Origin: Metellina segmentata
Taxonomy: Eukaryota > Arthropoda > Arachnida > Araneae > Tetragnathidae
Reading direction: 5' to 3'
Assembly (NCBI GenBank): GCA_947359465.1
Contig: OX375872.1
Coordinates: 132,916,011-132,980,010 of the forward strand
Length of the DNA stretch: 64,000 nucleotides
The notes beneath the pieces were generated by a model. That model made no database searches. It had not been told where the DNA came from and was given only the letters and a program-made list of their open reading frames with translations. Below, piece after piece: positions 42,171-55,290 of the stretch; position 1 is the stretch's first letter, and each line of letters opens with the position of its first letter. The position numbers were made by a program, and so were the translations under genes.

Positions 42171-43519
42171 CTTTATGCGATCATTGCTGAATATCCAGAA
42201 TCATATGTTTTTGTACTAATGACAGTAAACAACTCAGTTATGTGGATTCTAAATATATATATGAGTATTAAAGTAATTTTTCACACAAAACTTCTTACTT
42301 CTTACTTTGTTTTACTTCGTAGAAATGTATTTATGTGGTATATAAAGCATTATTTTTCTAAATTTTCAAACTCAATTTTCAAAAAAACTGTTACGTGATG
42401 GACAAAAACGAATGCATATTTGAAATTAGCATACCAAAAAACATAAAAGTAAATTGCTACTCTGGAAAAAATATTTGTTCACTGAAAATTTGCAGATCTG
42501 TGTTACACTATAAATGCTGCGAGTTTTTCTCACAAGAAGGAATTTTCCATTCAAACGAAATTTATCATCACCGAACTTCCGAACAAATAGAGAAGCATCG
42601 GAGCAATAAATCAATAGATCTCAGTATCTTCAAGAACAACAAACACCACATTTCCTGAAAGCAATTAGAGCATATACAAATCAGAGTTCATTATCGGACA
42701 AATGTCTCCCACGTTTGACAAAGTAATCGATCAGTGTTGAAAACATTTGAATCGGTTGTTTGAGAAACATCACAAGTAAGGTGAGAAAAATGCTTGGGGA
42801 ATCGAGAAAAACTGTTTCTGCGTTAACCGACAACCTCTATATTATTATTTCTCATAAAATGTATTGTTTGGATCTAAATACAATCTTTGTTCTCAATGGA
42901 GGTCTCAAAGATAAATAATTAAATTATTATGGATTTTTAAAGTCAGTTGACTTATGGGGTTTCTCAGATACACATATACTTTTGGCAAAAAGTAATTGCA
43001 TTCTAAACTGTATAAAAAAAAGTACACTTAGTACACCTCAAATATGCATTCTAAAACAAGTAGAAACTTAAATAAATATGAAACACAAATAAGATTATTT
43101 AGTTCTATGAATAAGAGTGGTATAAATGGTGAAATAAAATTTATTCATCAGTAGCGTAGTTCTCTGGCAACTGAGAATCATATGTACCTGTAGAACACTG
43201 GTGAACTATCTCTTTTGTAGAATGCTTGTGTGTGTGTGTGTGTGAATGTTTTCTTCATTTGGGATGTATTTCATCAGTTTATTTATGTCTTCAATTTTTT
43301 TCTTGTTTATGGGGATTTTCCAACTTGGATAAACTGATTCATTTGGGAGAAATAGAAGCAGCTTTTTATTGTTGTTAAGCCGAAACGTGTGACTGTAAAA
43401 CCCATCATTAAAAGGGGTTTGACGATTTCAACATCCTAGTGTTTGAAAGATTGTGAAAACTGCATGAACTGCGAGATTTTAAAAGCGAATTTCTCATCCT
43501 TTGGAACTTTTCGCCTATA
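42171..43519. other. Intergenic with a diverged copy of the 0.5-kb repeat
   Basis: 42395-42740 contains ggaattttccattcaaacg, atttatcatcacc and a final cttatcggacaa-like part, as in the array at 43.98-46.74 kb. An 87-codon frame (42395-42658) runs through it. A (TG)n run occurs at about 43227-43244. Confidence 0.5.
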
Positions 43520-43825
43520 AGTCACTTTTTTCTCGAAATCGAGTTTTCGGTAAAAATATATAATCTTCATAGGTAGACGCATCTTTTAGAAGTGAAACAC
43601 CACGAGTCAAGTCATTCTACATAGAGTTGGCTCGTATGAAAGTTTTCGTTTATTCGAGAAAGTCCATACGTCAGTGACTCATGGGCTTTCTCGAATAAAC
43701 GAAGATTTTCATGAGAGCAAACTTCATGTAGAAAGACCTGACTCGTGGGGTTTCACTTCTAAAAGATGCGTCTACCTATAAAGAATAGATTTTTACCGAA
43801 AACTCGATTTCGACAAAAAGTGACT
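43520..43825. mobile_element. Foldback MITE with TAA target duplication
   Basis: 306 bp, almost entirely two inverted arms of about 140 bp: gtcacttttttctcgaaat on the left, atttcgacaaaaagtgac on the right, loop near 43668-43690. TAA lies on both sides, consistent with PIF/Harbinger; the ends are not related to those of 4742-5205. Confidence 0.85.
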
Positions 43826-44336
43826 AATTTTTCATTTTTTAACTGTCCTGCTAAAATGGGAGTGTTAAAAAATACCTAAGCAGTTTCTGGACACCTTATA
43901 ACTCAATACCTAATTGACGAAAGTAAAAAAAAAATGTATCTTTGTCTAATTGGGTAAATAGGAATTATGAAGACACAGAAAAGTTATTACGTTAGTTCAA
44001 TATTTTGAATAGTTTTTATCGATTTTAATGAAAATTAATTCACTATTCTAATGAATTATTATGGATTATTAATTGCATTATTCTGTATTTTTCAGTAGAA
44101 ATAGCTTTAACTAATATTATTTATAATTAATTATACAGCGAATAAAAGTGCTGCATATTATCAGGATGAGTAATCTTTAATACAAATGAAATTTATCATC
44201 GCTGAAAGTACTGAATTCCAGAAGAAAAGAAGAACCACCCCCAGAATCCGACTTTTCAGAATAGCTTTCAACAAAAAAAAAACAGTATCTTAAGCATATT
44301 ATATCAGAGAAGAATTATCGACTAATTCTGCGAACC

Positions 44337-44642
44337 AGCTGCGGTAGCCCGGTTGAAAAAGTAACGTATAAGGAACCGGAGGGCTGAGAGTTCAAATCCA
44401 ACCAAAGACGGTCATGTACAAAGTCGGCTGGTGTACGTTAAATCTGTCGGGGCCTCAAATATCCTCATATTGACGTGGTGTGGAAGTTTGGAGAGTGGGG
44501 TCAGCTTAAGTGTGACCTCGTCATCTGACCATGGTTCAAAATTACGTGGTATTGTCCTCGATCTTTTTTTTCCAGTTTGATCCAGGACTGTCACCAATAG
44601 CCCGTTGTGTAGCTCCAGTGCGACGTTAAATAAAATACATAC
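44337..44642 (+). mobile_element. SINE, type 2 head, full length
   Basis: Plus strand: agctgcggtagcccggttga head, B box gagttcaaatcc, body ggtgtgg aagtttggagagtg, 3' end gacgttaaataaaatac. Confidence 0.88.
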
Positions 44643-44654
44643 CGTCTAATTTTA

Positions 44655-44819
44655 CTAATGAAGAGATATCACGTCATCAAGATCCACATTGCTGATTTTG
44701 TTATGATGACAAGATCAAGACCTGGGCAGTTTTCTTCTAATGACGAGATATCTCGTCCATAATGATCTGGCTGCTTTCGCTAATGACGAGATCCCTCGTT
44801 GAAACAACCCTCAGAATGG
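44655..44819. mobile_element. piggyBac-like MITE (left end truncated)
   Basis: Contains aatgacgagatatctcgtcc and relatives, ending agaatgg before TTAA at 44820-44823. Confidence 0.65.
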
Positions 44820-44836
44820 TTAAATAGTAATAGACG

Positions 44837-44841
<5 letters not shown>

Positions 44842-44878
<37 letters not shown>
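44842..44878. repeat. (TA)n microsatellite
   Basis: About 18 TA dinucleotides. Confidence 0.95.
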
Positions 44879-44880
<2 letters not shown>

Positions 44881-46740
44881 TAATTATTGATGCTTCGATT
44901 AAAAGTGGTGCATATCCTCCAAAGGGAGGAATCTTCCATTCAAACGAAACTGATGAATGGTAGCACTAAACTCCTGAAGAAAAAGAGAACCAACCCCAAG
45001 AATCCGAAAGCGAAAGGCTAATACACATTCTCAGAATTGCTCCAACAACAGTAACAACAAAAAAATCAACTTTTTCTGAAAGCCATTAGATCAGACAAGA
45101 ATCAGAGTTCGTTCGCGGACGCATAGCTGTCACGAGGAATCAAGAAGTTTTGAAAACATTTTTATACCATCCTGCTAAAATGGGAGTATTCAAAAAGACT
45201 TCAACCGTTTCCGTACCCTTTTATCTCTAAAAATACCTAATTGACGAAAGTAGAAAAACGTATCTTTACTTAGCCTAGATAATATTAATTATGAAGATAG
45301 AAAAGTTATTTCGTTATTTCAATAGTTTGAATAGTTTTTATCGATGTTAATGAATACCGATAAAAACTATTTAAACTATTGAACTATATTGCTATTAATT
45401 GCACTAGAGCTTTTAGTAGAAATAAGTTTAACTAATTTTATTTATAATTAATTATACAGTTAATAAAAGTGCTGCATATTCTCAGGATGAATAATCTTTC
45501 ATCCAAATGAAATTTATCATCACTGAAAGTACTGAACTCCAGAAGAAAAGAAGAACCTTCCCCAAAATACGAAAGCGAAAGTATAAAACAACTCTTCAGA
45601 ATAGCTTTCAACAAATAAAAACAGTATCTTAAAGCCATTATATCGGACAAGAATTAAAGTTTGTAATCAGTCGTACTGCCAGTTTTGAACTAGAAATACA
45701 ACGCTGTTGAAAACGTTTTAAATGTACTACTTAAATACTACTGTTAACAAATGCATAAACAGTTGGTGTTGATTACCTTATATCTCTAAACTTCCTTAAC
45801 AAAAGTAAAGAAATTGTATCTTCATTTTGTTGGGAAAATATGAATAAAGAATAATTTGAAATTTATTTGAATATATTTTATCGACAATATTAAAGAAACT
45901 AATTTCACCGTAGATAATTAAATTTTAACAAATTTTATTTGTAATTAATTACACAGCGAACAAAAGTGCTGGAATCTTCCTTTCAAACTAAACCTTATCT
46001 ACACCGACAGCACTGAACTGATGAAAAAGAGAACCATCCCAAGAATCCGAAAGCAAAAGGCTAAAAGAAATTATCCTAATGACCTCAACAACAAAAACAA
46101 AAACAAAAAACGTTTTCTGAAAGTCATTAGATCAAACAATAATCAAAATTCGTTATCCGACAGATCATTGTCGCGTTTTAGGGAGGAGTCTAGAACTGAT
46201 GGAAAATAATTAAACTATATTGCTAAAATGGGACTGTTAAAAAAAGACGTAAACAGTTTGTATGGATACCTTAGATCTCTAAACTTCATCGACAAAAGTA
46301 AATGAAATGTATTTTTATTTTGCCGGAAAATTTGAATTTACCAAATTTATCTGAATATATTGAATAGATTTTATCGATAATATCAAAGACAACTAATTGC
46401 ACCATAGATATTTAAGTGTAATAACCTTGACAAATTCTATTTATAGTTACTTATACAGCGAACAAAAGTGCTGCATGTCCTCACGAAGAGGAATCTTCCC
46501 TTCAAACGAAACTTTATCATCACTGATAGCACTGAACTCCTGAAGAAAAAGAGAACCATCCCAAGAATCCGAAAGCGAAAGTCTATAACAACTTCTCAGA
46601 ACAGCTCCAACAAAAAAGCACTTTTTTTACTTGAAAAGCCATTAGATCAGCCAGATGTCAAAGTTCGTAATCGGGCGGATCACTATGTCACGTTAGAACG
46701 GGGAACCCAGCGCTGTTGAAAACATTTAAAATACTTCATA

Positions 46741-47364
46741 TATTTTGACATTGAAATTAAAAATGACCGTCACGAGTGAAGGTGATTAAGATATCGTCAA
46801 GAAAGAGAGAAACATTAGGTGCAGATCGTGATTCTGTTCACGCGTGGTTAAATAATATGGTTTGATAGCGATTTTGCTGACTCGAACAGCATTTTTCTTC
46901 TTGGGATTGCACGAATAGCTGCCATGGCGTATTACGAATGCTAAGTGGAAAAGAGCTTGGCTCTTGCGGATTCCTATCTTCATGTTTCGGTTCTTTTTTG
47001 GGCGAACCACAGACGGTTCAACTCGGAAAGATACAAAATTGCTTTTATTTACAGTATATAATCATGCTTGGAAGTAGGAATTAGTTTCCAATTTATTTCA
47101 CGACGTTGGCTTGACTTGAGTTTGGGGAATTGTAGTAATTCAAAGCACTGTGTTTTAAAAGGGCTGGTCGAGTGTAATTCCCTTTTCTTTTAATAAACTT
47201 CGGACTTTATTAATAATACAACAGTAAGAATAAGGAATAGGATTATCTCTTAAAAAATATCACTAAATGTATAGTAATACCTTCTTTATGAACCGTACAT
47301 TTTAAGGTAATATAGTAGGTTATTAGTGTGATATTTGTGGGCTTTATATGCTTAAATTGGCTTT
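46741..47364. other. No gene recognised
   Basis: A 74-codon minus-strand frame (46786-47010) is lysine-rich and unrecognised. AT-rich elsewhere. Confidence 0.4.
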
Positions 47365-47691
47365 ATATATAATAACAAGAGGGCTCCGCCCCCTGCTCGC
47401 TTACGCTCGCCAACCCCTAATGATTGGTAAACAATTCCATTTGGTTTTCTTCGCAAACCAACACTCCTTTTGCAAGCATCTTGTTGAGGGTCTGGCGTGA
47501 ATGTGTTTTAGTAGCCACATCGGAGAAAAACCTTCTCCATCTCGTTCCCTATACAATTTTGAACAAACCATATTAATTTCGTAATTCACTGATGAGTACT
47601 TTCTCGTGAAATGGTCTGAGAATCGAGTGAAAAAAATCGAGTTTTCAATCCTCCATCGACGAAACTATCTTAATAATTCGTATATTCCTGA
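47365..47691 (-). mobile_element. Helitron-related fragment
   Basis: Minus strand: interior aaaggagtgttggtttgcga and a 3' motif gcgagcagggggcggagccc (about 47384-47405). Its 5' side abuts the CTAG end of the next Helitron exactly at 47691/47692, so the two are in tandem. Matches 15290-15470. Confidence 0.65.
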
Positions 47692-48112
47692 CTAGCAAAA
47701 ATACCCGGCTTTGCTCGGGTTGGATTAATAATTTGTTGTTTGAAAAGTCATCATCAATTCTTTTTCATAAAAAAATGTTAGCATTATTTCAGTGTATGGA
47801 AGAAAAAAAATTTAATACCAATTTAACTTCTCCATTGCTTTTACAATTTACTTCGGACGCAAATATGATATACATGTTGTATCCAACCATATAATCCATT
47901 TCATATTCGTCGCACTGACTACTACCGAAGTTGATTTTGCGTTTTCGAGTTTCTACGAATATTCCATGCATTTCATTTTCAGTAAAAATGGCGAAATTTC
48001 TACGGATAGTCTTGCATTTAGTTTTCCTATGAATATGTTTTACTTGTGAAATTCTTGCACTAGTATGCGAATTTTCGAATTTCATCATCAATATGAGAAG
48101 ATGGTAAATTAA

Positions 48113-48480
48113 ATTGCTACAGCATTCGTTACTAATTTAGTTGAAGCAAACGCAATTTTTCTTGAAAATTTCATTCAGCGGCAGGTGGAATAACGGAACT
48201 TCTGTTAGATATATAAAGCAGAGTATGGGTTTTCTCTATTCTCTATACAAATCTACACCGTTTAACCAACCCACTCATTTGGTACACATATATTTAAGAA
48301 CCATGTGGATATGATAGGCTACATAATAACCAGCGTTCTATTTGTCCAAGGAGGCTAAAAATTTACGGCATTCGTGACTAATTTAGTTTGAAGCAAACGC
48401 ACTTTTTCCAGAAAATTCCATTCAGTGGCATATGGAATAACAGAGCTTTTGTTAGAAATACATGTCATCAGAGTAGACAA
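48113..48480 (+). repeat. Direct duplication inside Helitron
   Basis: 48113-48240 and 48358-48480 share gcattcgt.actaatttagt, gaagcaaacgca, tggaataac.gagctt. Period about 245 bp. Confidence 0.8.
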
Positions 48481-49849
48481 ATTAAACTCCATCGATTACA
48501 ATTTTTTAATAAACAGAAGGTTGATTTTACAGCGCTTTTACTAAAAGAAAATCACTGCTTTTAACGAACGATTCACATGTATCTAAGATGCGTAAGAACA
48601 GCTTCAATAAATAGAATAAGCAACCTCGACTTTCTGTATCTTAAGACAAAAATAAAAAAAAATACTTAGTGTGATATTATTCCAAGATCAACGAAGTTTT
48701 ATTAAAAATTCCCTTTTCTCCAACACACATTTAGTTTTAAATTGAACCTTTATGGTACTTTTTAGGATCAGAAATTTGGTTTCTAAATGGAAAGCACGTA
48801 CCTATTTAGATGATAGATATAGTTACTTGAGACTATGGAGTACAGCTTTCAATAACACTCATGAAACACGAAAAACAAATGAAATTTAATTTATTTTAAT
48901 TATCTTTCAATGAAAAGCTATATCAAAATTTTGAAACATACTTGAACTGCAACGTATGATTACCCGTTTTAATTTAAGGTAACCCATTTTATTTTAAAGT
49001 TATTTTTGAAATTTTTCTTGTCATTTTAAAATAACAAATTACACACTTTAAAAATATTTTGATTTGTATACTTTATTTATTTTTATTATCTACACACTAT
49101 TACGTATTCAACCAAGTATTTAAAGAAAGTTGGTGGAAATATACATATACCACCACGAAAGTACCCATGTCTAGTGATATTTTGCAGGAAATAAATAGAT
49201 AAAATTCAACTCTTAAATCTGTACTCGGATGGCAAAATGTTATAAGTCACTTTTTTAATTTTTCGTGACATCAATTTTAAGATTCACGATTTAACATGTG
49301 GTTCTGTATTTTTTGATTTATTACAATTTTTCCACCTTTGTTTTCTCATAAACTCTAAGATAAAGAATTACGACATTTTGCCACCACCTTCTAAACATTA
49401 ACAAAAAAGACTCCAGAATGGGACTTATTAAATTTTTTGGGAAAAGTGACATAACATTTTGCTATCTGAGCACAGAAATAATATTTCTGGAGTAGGCAAT
49501 ATACAGGAACACATAAGCAAACAGAAACACAATTCCACAATCCTTAAAAAAGACAGAATTCCGAAAAAAAATATATGTTCTAGAGTAATGAATTTCGACT
49601 TTTCCTGAATATATTCTGCAGTAAAACAATTCGACAAAAAACTTGAACAATATTGATAAAGACAATAATGATTTATAAGCGAAAAAACCCCCACATATTT
49701 ATAATACTTGGGAATCCTCAAATATGACCGCAACCATCTCGTTGTCAAATCAATTACCCCAAAAAGAATTATAAATCAAATTAAAAAATTAAACATTAAT
49801 TCTGAGGTTACCAGATACGCTTGCCAGAGTAGCAAAATTACGCTTTTAT

Positions 49850-50330
49850 GATCAATGAGTTTATCGTTTGGGCTTTTCGTGTTCCATTACAAAGTATAAG
49901 TAAACTTAAAATTAACTCTCTTTTTTCATCAATCAAATATTTATAAATTATTTACATCATAGAAAGTAATAAAAAGTCAGTTAAAAAATAAATTTTAAAA
50001 TTTAATTTGTTTAAAAAAACTATTTTTCGATCAACGCTGTTATAGTAATCTGAGCTGCGTACAGCAATCGATTTATACTCAGTGTTTGAGTTTATCGTTT
50101 GTGTTTTCGTGTTCCATTACAAATTTAAGTACATATTAAACTAAATGTTCTAAATATTTTTTTTCTTCATCAATCAAATATTTATAAATATTATTTTTAT
50201 CATGGGAAGAAGTAAAAAGTCAGTTCAAACACGAACATTATAATTTAATCTGTTTAAAAAAAAATAGTTTTTCGATCAGCACTGATAAAGCAATCTGAGA
50301 TGCGTATAGCAATCGTTTTATACTCAATGT
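49850..50330 (+). repeat. Tandem duplication inside Helitron, about 240-bp unit
   Basis: Both units contain gagtttatcgtttg, tcgtgttccattacaaa, catcaatcaaatatttata, agtaaaaagtcagtt and agcaatcg.tttatactcaa. Confidence 0.88.
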
Positions 50331-50995
50331 TATTTCAATAGCGATTTCAAATTGCTTTTGGCTTAGGCCTTAGGCCAATTTTAGGCCTCTTAGGATTCGA
50401 ATTTTGCAAAATCCTTGGTTTCCAGTGACGTTTTAAATTTAAAAACTAATAGTAATAAGCTACATAGATATGATAGTTTTAATAAAAAAATAACGAACAT
50501 TTCCCGATTTCTCCCGAATTTCAAAAATATATTACCAGAAACCAAATTGAAATTTCTAAAAAAACTCGATTAAGTGAAAAAATTCACGTTTAGAGGTAGG
50601 TACTCTAGAAAAAAAACCTCACAGTTGAAGACAAAAAATTTGCTCGCGTTAGAAAATTTTCTTTTTTTATCTTTGACACTTAATGCACCCTAAACTAATA
50701 GCCGCATCAGAAAAAAAATCTTCTCCATCTTGTTCCCAGTGCAATGTGAATAAACCATGATAATTTCGTAATTTTCTGATCCGTACTTTCTCGGTAAACC
50801 GTTTAAGAATCGAGCGAAAAAAGCGAGTTTTCAATCCTGCGGTAGTTGCGGTAACTTTTTTTTAATATAGAGAGATATGTAAAAGAGAGAGATCTGTGCG
50901 TGGTCAAATATAATTGAAGGGCTTTGACAGAAACATAATGATAAGAGCCACAGATAGATGTTCTACAATATAAAACAATTAAAATTAAATATTAA

Positions 50996-51227
50996 CCCTT
51001 CCGTTGGTTAATTGCCTTGTCAAGGTATCTCGTCATTAACAAAACTGACGAGTTATTTATTGATGGACGAGATATCCCGTCATTAGAAGAAAACTGACCA
51101 GAACTTGCTCACGTCATCAACAAAAATCGGTGATGTCTTGATGTGACGAGATGTCTCACCATTAGGCCATTAGCAAAATTGCTCAGATCGTGATAGACGA
51201 GATATCTCGTCGAAATCACTTGGAGGG
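50996..51227. mobile_element. piggyBac-like MITE with TTAA target duplication
   Basis: 232 bp between TTAA at 50992-50995 and 51228-51231. The ends cccttccg and tggaggg are inverted. The interior contains four or more versions of gacgagatatctcgtc. Best preserved copy of the family. Confidence 0.82.
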
Positions 51228-51231
51228 TTAA

Positions 51232-52534
51232 GAGGATCAAAACAATTTATGCTTGTTTGAATCAGTGTACTAGGCAAAGATAACATGACCTTCACATGAT
51301 AAATCATTATAATTTTGGAATTTTTAAAATTTTGGAAATTTGCTTGAAGATCTTCAGTTAAACCACTGTTCATTAATTCAGTTCAAAATTTGGAAGTAAT
51401 GTTACTGTTTTTTAATATATCTGTTATTTTGATTTACATTATTATTTATAATATCGCATTAACCTTTCTTGCTAGTTTATTCTTAAATAGTATTCGTCAT
51501 TTGTGGTTGTTACCCACATTGATTTTCCTTACTTAAATTATCGACTCTTAACCATCTGAGTGGTTCAGATGCGTAACCTTGCAATCTGAAATCTTCCCTA
51601 TATAACTTCTAACCAGTTTTAACCCTTCTTGTCCAACAATATCTATCATTAGGAACTGACCAATAACATCTTTTTTCTAACGATCCTCTTTGAGAATTAC
51701 CAGCAGAATCTTTCCATTTGACTCCATTCTACGAAAAAGTACCAATAGAATCTTTTGAAAGGATTTTATTTTGAATAAAGGATTAATAAAATCGTTTCAA
51801 AGGATTCTATTCTAACAAAAGGGGAACCATAGAACCTTTCTAAAGGTTGAAAGAATCCATGCATTCTGTCACACAGTAGATGTAGTTCTTTAGTGATAGT
51901 GTGTTGAGGGGACATAAACGTTAACTAAACTGTGGGGAGTAAACTTTAGAGAAATAAAAATTAATTTTACAGATTTTATGGCATTGTAACAATCAAATTC
52001 AAAGATACATTTTCGGTTTCAATTAGTAGCGATGTTAATATAACAAAATTTTCAGTTCCACATTTCGCACAAAAGACAGATTAAGAATTGTCCATAGCAG
52101 ACTCAAGCATTGCAACAAGATAGGCCCAGTTTAATTCCTCTGAATTAGTGAAAAAAGTTAATACTCATCCCACAACGCCTAAGTTAAACTTTATGGAAAC
52201 AAAAATAAATTTTACGAATTGTCAAACCCGGCAAGAAAAGTGACACCTCAAAAAATAAAATTTTTGATGTTATGTCATTGAAAAATAGGTATGAGGTGCC
52301 CCAGCGTGTTATATTACTATTCTATAGAATATAATAGAAGTTACCACCATAAAAACTTACCTAAAATCTAAAAGAAGCTTATACTATTTCAATATAAGTT
52401 TTATAGGATCCTTTAAATTGATGTTTCTGAAATTCTGCAATTTTGAGTTGTGTCACTTTTCTTGCTGGGGTGCGATATGACGTAACAGTTAAATTCAAAA
52501 ATATATTTTAGTTTTTAACTATCTATTTTAATAG
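51232..52534. other. No gene recognised; old repeats
   Basis: 51720-51860 has aaaggattctatt repeats as at 17750. 52080-52200 resembles 57020-57130 (cattgcaacaagat.ggccc). No coding sequence recognised. Confidence 0.45.
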
Positions 52535-52676
52535 AAAGATCTGAGAACAACACCACGTAATTTTGAACTACAGTAGGGTGACGAGGTCACACCTTAGCTG
52601 GCACCCCAGCTATCCAGACTTCTACACCACACCAACGTAAGTACATTTTGGGCCACGACACATTTAACGTGTACTT
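52535..52676 (-). mobile_element. SINE body fragment
   Basis: Old copy: gagaacaacaccacgtaatt, ggccacgacacatttaacg. Confidence 0.75.
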
Positions 52677-52809
52677 TACACTCTTGCTTGAGAGGGGTCT
52701 GAGCTCTGAGGGGCTCGTTAAAGAATGAATAGTTATAAATGAACCCGCTAGGGAGATAAGGGAATCAATTGAAAGATCATTGGAGTGGGCATGTAGTTAG
52801 TTAATTATA

Positions 52810-52972
52810 AGCGTCTCATTGGAGCAACACAACGGGTTATTGGCGTCGGTCTGGGATCATACCCGAAGGGAAATATCCGAGGACAACACCACGTAATTTT
52901 GAACCACGATCGGATGAGGGGGTCACACCTGAGCTGGCACCCCACTCTCCAAACTTCCACATCACGTCAGCG
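52810..52972 (-). mobile_element. SINE 3' half
   Basis: Minus strand: ggagcaacacaacgggttat, ggcaccccactctccaaac; head missing. Confidence 0.8.
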
Positions 52973-53224
52973 TTTAAATAGACCAGGTGTGGGCAAATGC
53001 GAATTTTCGTCGAGTTGTGTGTCTCCCATTAAAAATTTAAATCCTTTTTTTAAAAATTATTTCAGAACTTTTTCCACGAATCTTGTAAATTGAAGATTCT
53101 TCTAAATGAAGATTTGACCAAAAGGCGTTAAGTGTTCAACTTTTTATAATTACATTTTTTATTATATTTTATAACTTTTGAAATAACTATTTTTTATTTT
53201 CTTTCTCTTAATTATATTTTCTTA

Positions 53225-54607
53225 CTAGCAAAATACCCGACCTTACTCGGTTTGAATTGGTTTACTCTAGATTGAAGAGATAATCAAAATATATAATGAC
53301 TTACGTTTTATGTAGAATAAAAATTTATTTTAACATCTTTCGCCATCTTTATATTTTCTACAACTTACTTTGGACACAAATCCTACACATGCATATCCAT
53401 TCATGTAATACATTTCACATACATCGCACAATTGCTGTATGACAAAGCTACAAAATGACGAAAGGTGATACTAAGGTTATTACTATAAAAGACGATTTAT
53501 AGGAAGATTGGGAATTCCATTTCTTAAGTTCTTTTCATGTTCAACTCCATTAATAAACACGACAATTATCTGCGAGTACTCTCGCACTCATAGTCAACAA
53601 AACAATATTTTTTTTACTTGTGGCACTCTTGTATCTGGCATGCGACAACATGGCATTGTTGAATTTCGCAATTTTCTCCTGTCTTTATAACAAAGAATAT
53701 TTTAATGTTTGAAAAGTTCTAGTTCGGATTTTTTAAACATTATTATTCTTTCAATAATGGCATATTTACACTTACAATTTGCTTTATTCTGACTTACCTG
53801 CTACTTTTAGTCGAATACTTTGTGGTGGTGTTGCGTGTGATAAAAAAGAAACACGATTAAAATAATAAATATTTGAAAAGAAAACTGCGAAGTGAAACAA
53901 AATAAAAGATGTCCGGTAAAAGTTGTTCTAAAGATATTAATTTGTGATTCCTTTTTATCTCTAGATCTTGCTGTTGCTACAACTTGCAACTAAAAAGTGT
54001 AAAAAATTTAGAAATGCGAAATTAATTCAGAGCGAAAGAAACACGAGTTTCCGTTTTATTCCCGTTCGTTGAAAAATATCGTCTGTCCCAAATGTTCGGA
54101 AATCGTTTACATTGCGCAAAGAACAAAAATAAGACTCGAAATAAATAAAGTATCAGAGTTAAAATTTCACCATAAATTTTTTTTTCTCGAAAAATAATTG
54201 TTTTTTTAGCAGTACTGGTAAAGCAAATCAAAGTAATCGTAATACTCAAACTGCATTCCAATTTTTCGAAAACTACCAAATTGTGGCTGATTTAAGTATA
54301 CTTACTCAGGTGTTTTAGCATGAAACTCTTCTAAATATAACAATAAAGAAATGTTTAATATTGCATTCACTAAACTAATAGATAATGTATAAATTAAAAT
54401 ACAATGCAATCAAATATCTGGAATACAATTCATGTGATCTTTACACAAACACACAAACACAAAATCGAGCATAGAACAGAAAGACGGATAGACAGACTTT
54501 CGCAACCAATGCCACTCACTAAATGAAGATAAGTACTCACTGTATGCAAATTTTGATAAAATTATCTTAAACCGCGTGGACGTGTATAGGGCACAACATA
54601 CATACAT

Positions 54608-54662
<55 letters not shown>

Positions 54663-54776
54663 CCAAACGAGAAAAAGGCGGATTCGGCATCAGAAGGGTC
54701 CAAAACGGATAGAAAACTTGAAATGGGTCGAAAATATTGAATGTACAAACAAACACTCCATTCTTATTTATATAGA
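53225..54776 (-). mobile_element. Non-autonomous Helitron, tandem copy 1
   Basis: Minus strand. The 5' end A|TCTATATAAATAAGAATGG is at 54776. The 3' end has the hairpin ccgagtaaggtcggg then tattttgCTAG at 53225-53228. 1.55 kb with a TCTG microsatellite near the 5' end. Open frames rich in CLSV/RQTD are microsatellite translation. Directly followed by copy 2. Confidence 0.88.
54601..54662. repeat. (CAGA)n microsatellite
   Basis: About 15 CAGA units inside Helitron copy 1. Confidence 0.95.
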
Positions 54777-55290
54777 TACTAGCAAAATACCCGACCCTAC
54801 TCGGTTTGAATTGGTTTACTGTAGATTGAAGAGATATTCAAAATATATAATGACTTACGTTTTTTGTAAAATAAAAATTTATTTCAACACCTTTCGCCAT
54901 CTTTATATTTTCTACAACTTACTTTGGACACAAATCCTACACATGCATATCCATTCATGTAATACATTTCACATACATCGCACAATTGCTGTATGACAAA
55001 GCTACAAAATGACGAAAGGTGATACTAAGGTTACTACTATAAAAGACGATTTATAGGAAGATTTGGAATACCCTTTCTTAAGTTCTTTTCATGTTCAACT
55101 CAATTAATTAAAATTACGATTTACGGCGAGTGCTCTCGCACTCATAGTCAACAAAACAATATTTTTTTACTTGTGGCACTCTTGCCTCCGGTATGCGACA
55201 TTGTGAAATTTTGCAATCTTCTCCCGTCATTATGTAAACGAATTTTTTAATGTTTGAAAAGTTCTAGTTCGGGATTTTTAAACATTATTA

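Larger units (their letters stand above)
43980..46740 (+). repeat. Tandem array of a 0.44-0.57-kb unit (five copies)
   Basis: Anchors aaaagtgctgcatat occur near 44146, 44897, 45463, 45957 and 46457. Each unit has an AT-rich part (gaatagtttttatcgat, ttataattaattataca), then ggaatcttccattcaaacga, atttatcatcactga, gaactcc(t/a)gaagaaaa, and (c/t)cattagatcagacaa. The first interval is lengthened by a SINE and a MITE. Some units keep a 60-80 codon frame with RTIPRIRK(Q/R)K, but the frame is not conserved in the others. Confidence 0.85.
47692..50875 (-). mobile_element. Helitron, about 3.2 kb, non-autonomous
   Basis: Minus strand. The 5' end A|TCTCTCTATATTAAAAAAAA is at 50875. The 3' end has the hairpin cccgagcaaagccggg followed by atttttg and CTAG at 47692-47695. 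No Rep/helicase motifs found in the interior, which carries two internal direct duplications. The ends being of one family suggests a single element, though an interior junction cannot be excluded. Confidence 0.7.

Noticed and set aside
49428..49748. 106-codon ORF inside the Helitron
   Set aside because: No Rep or helicase motifs; composition-driven frame.
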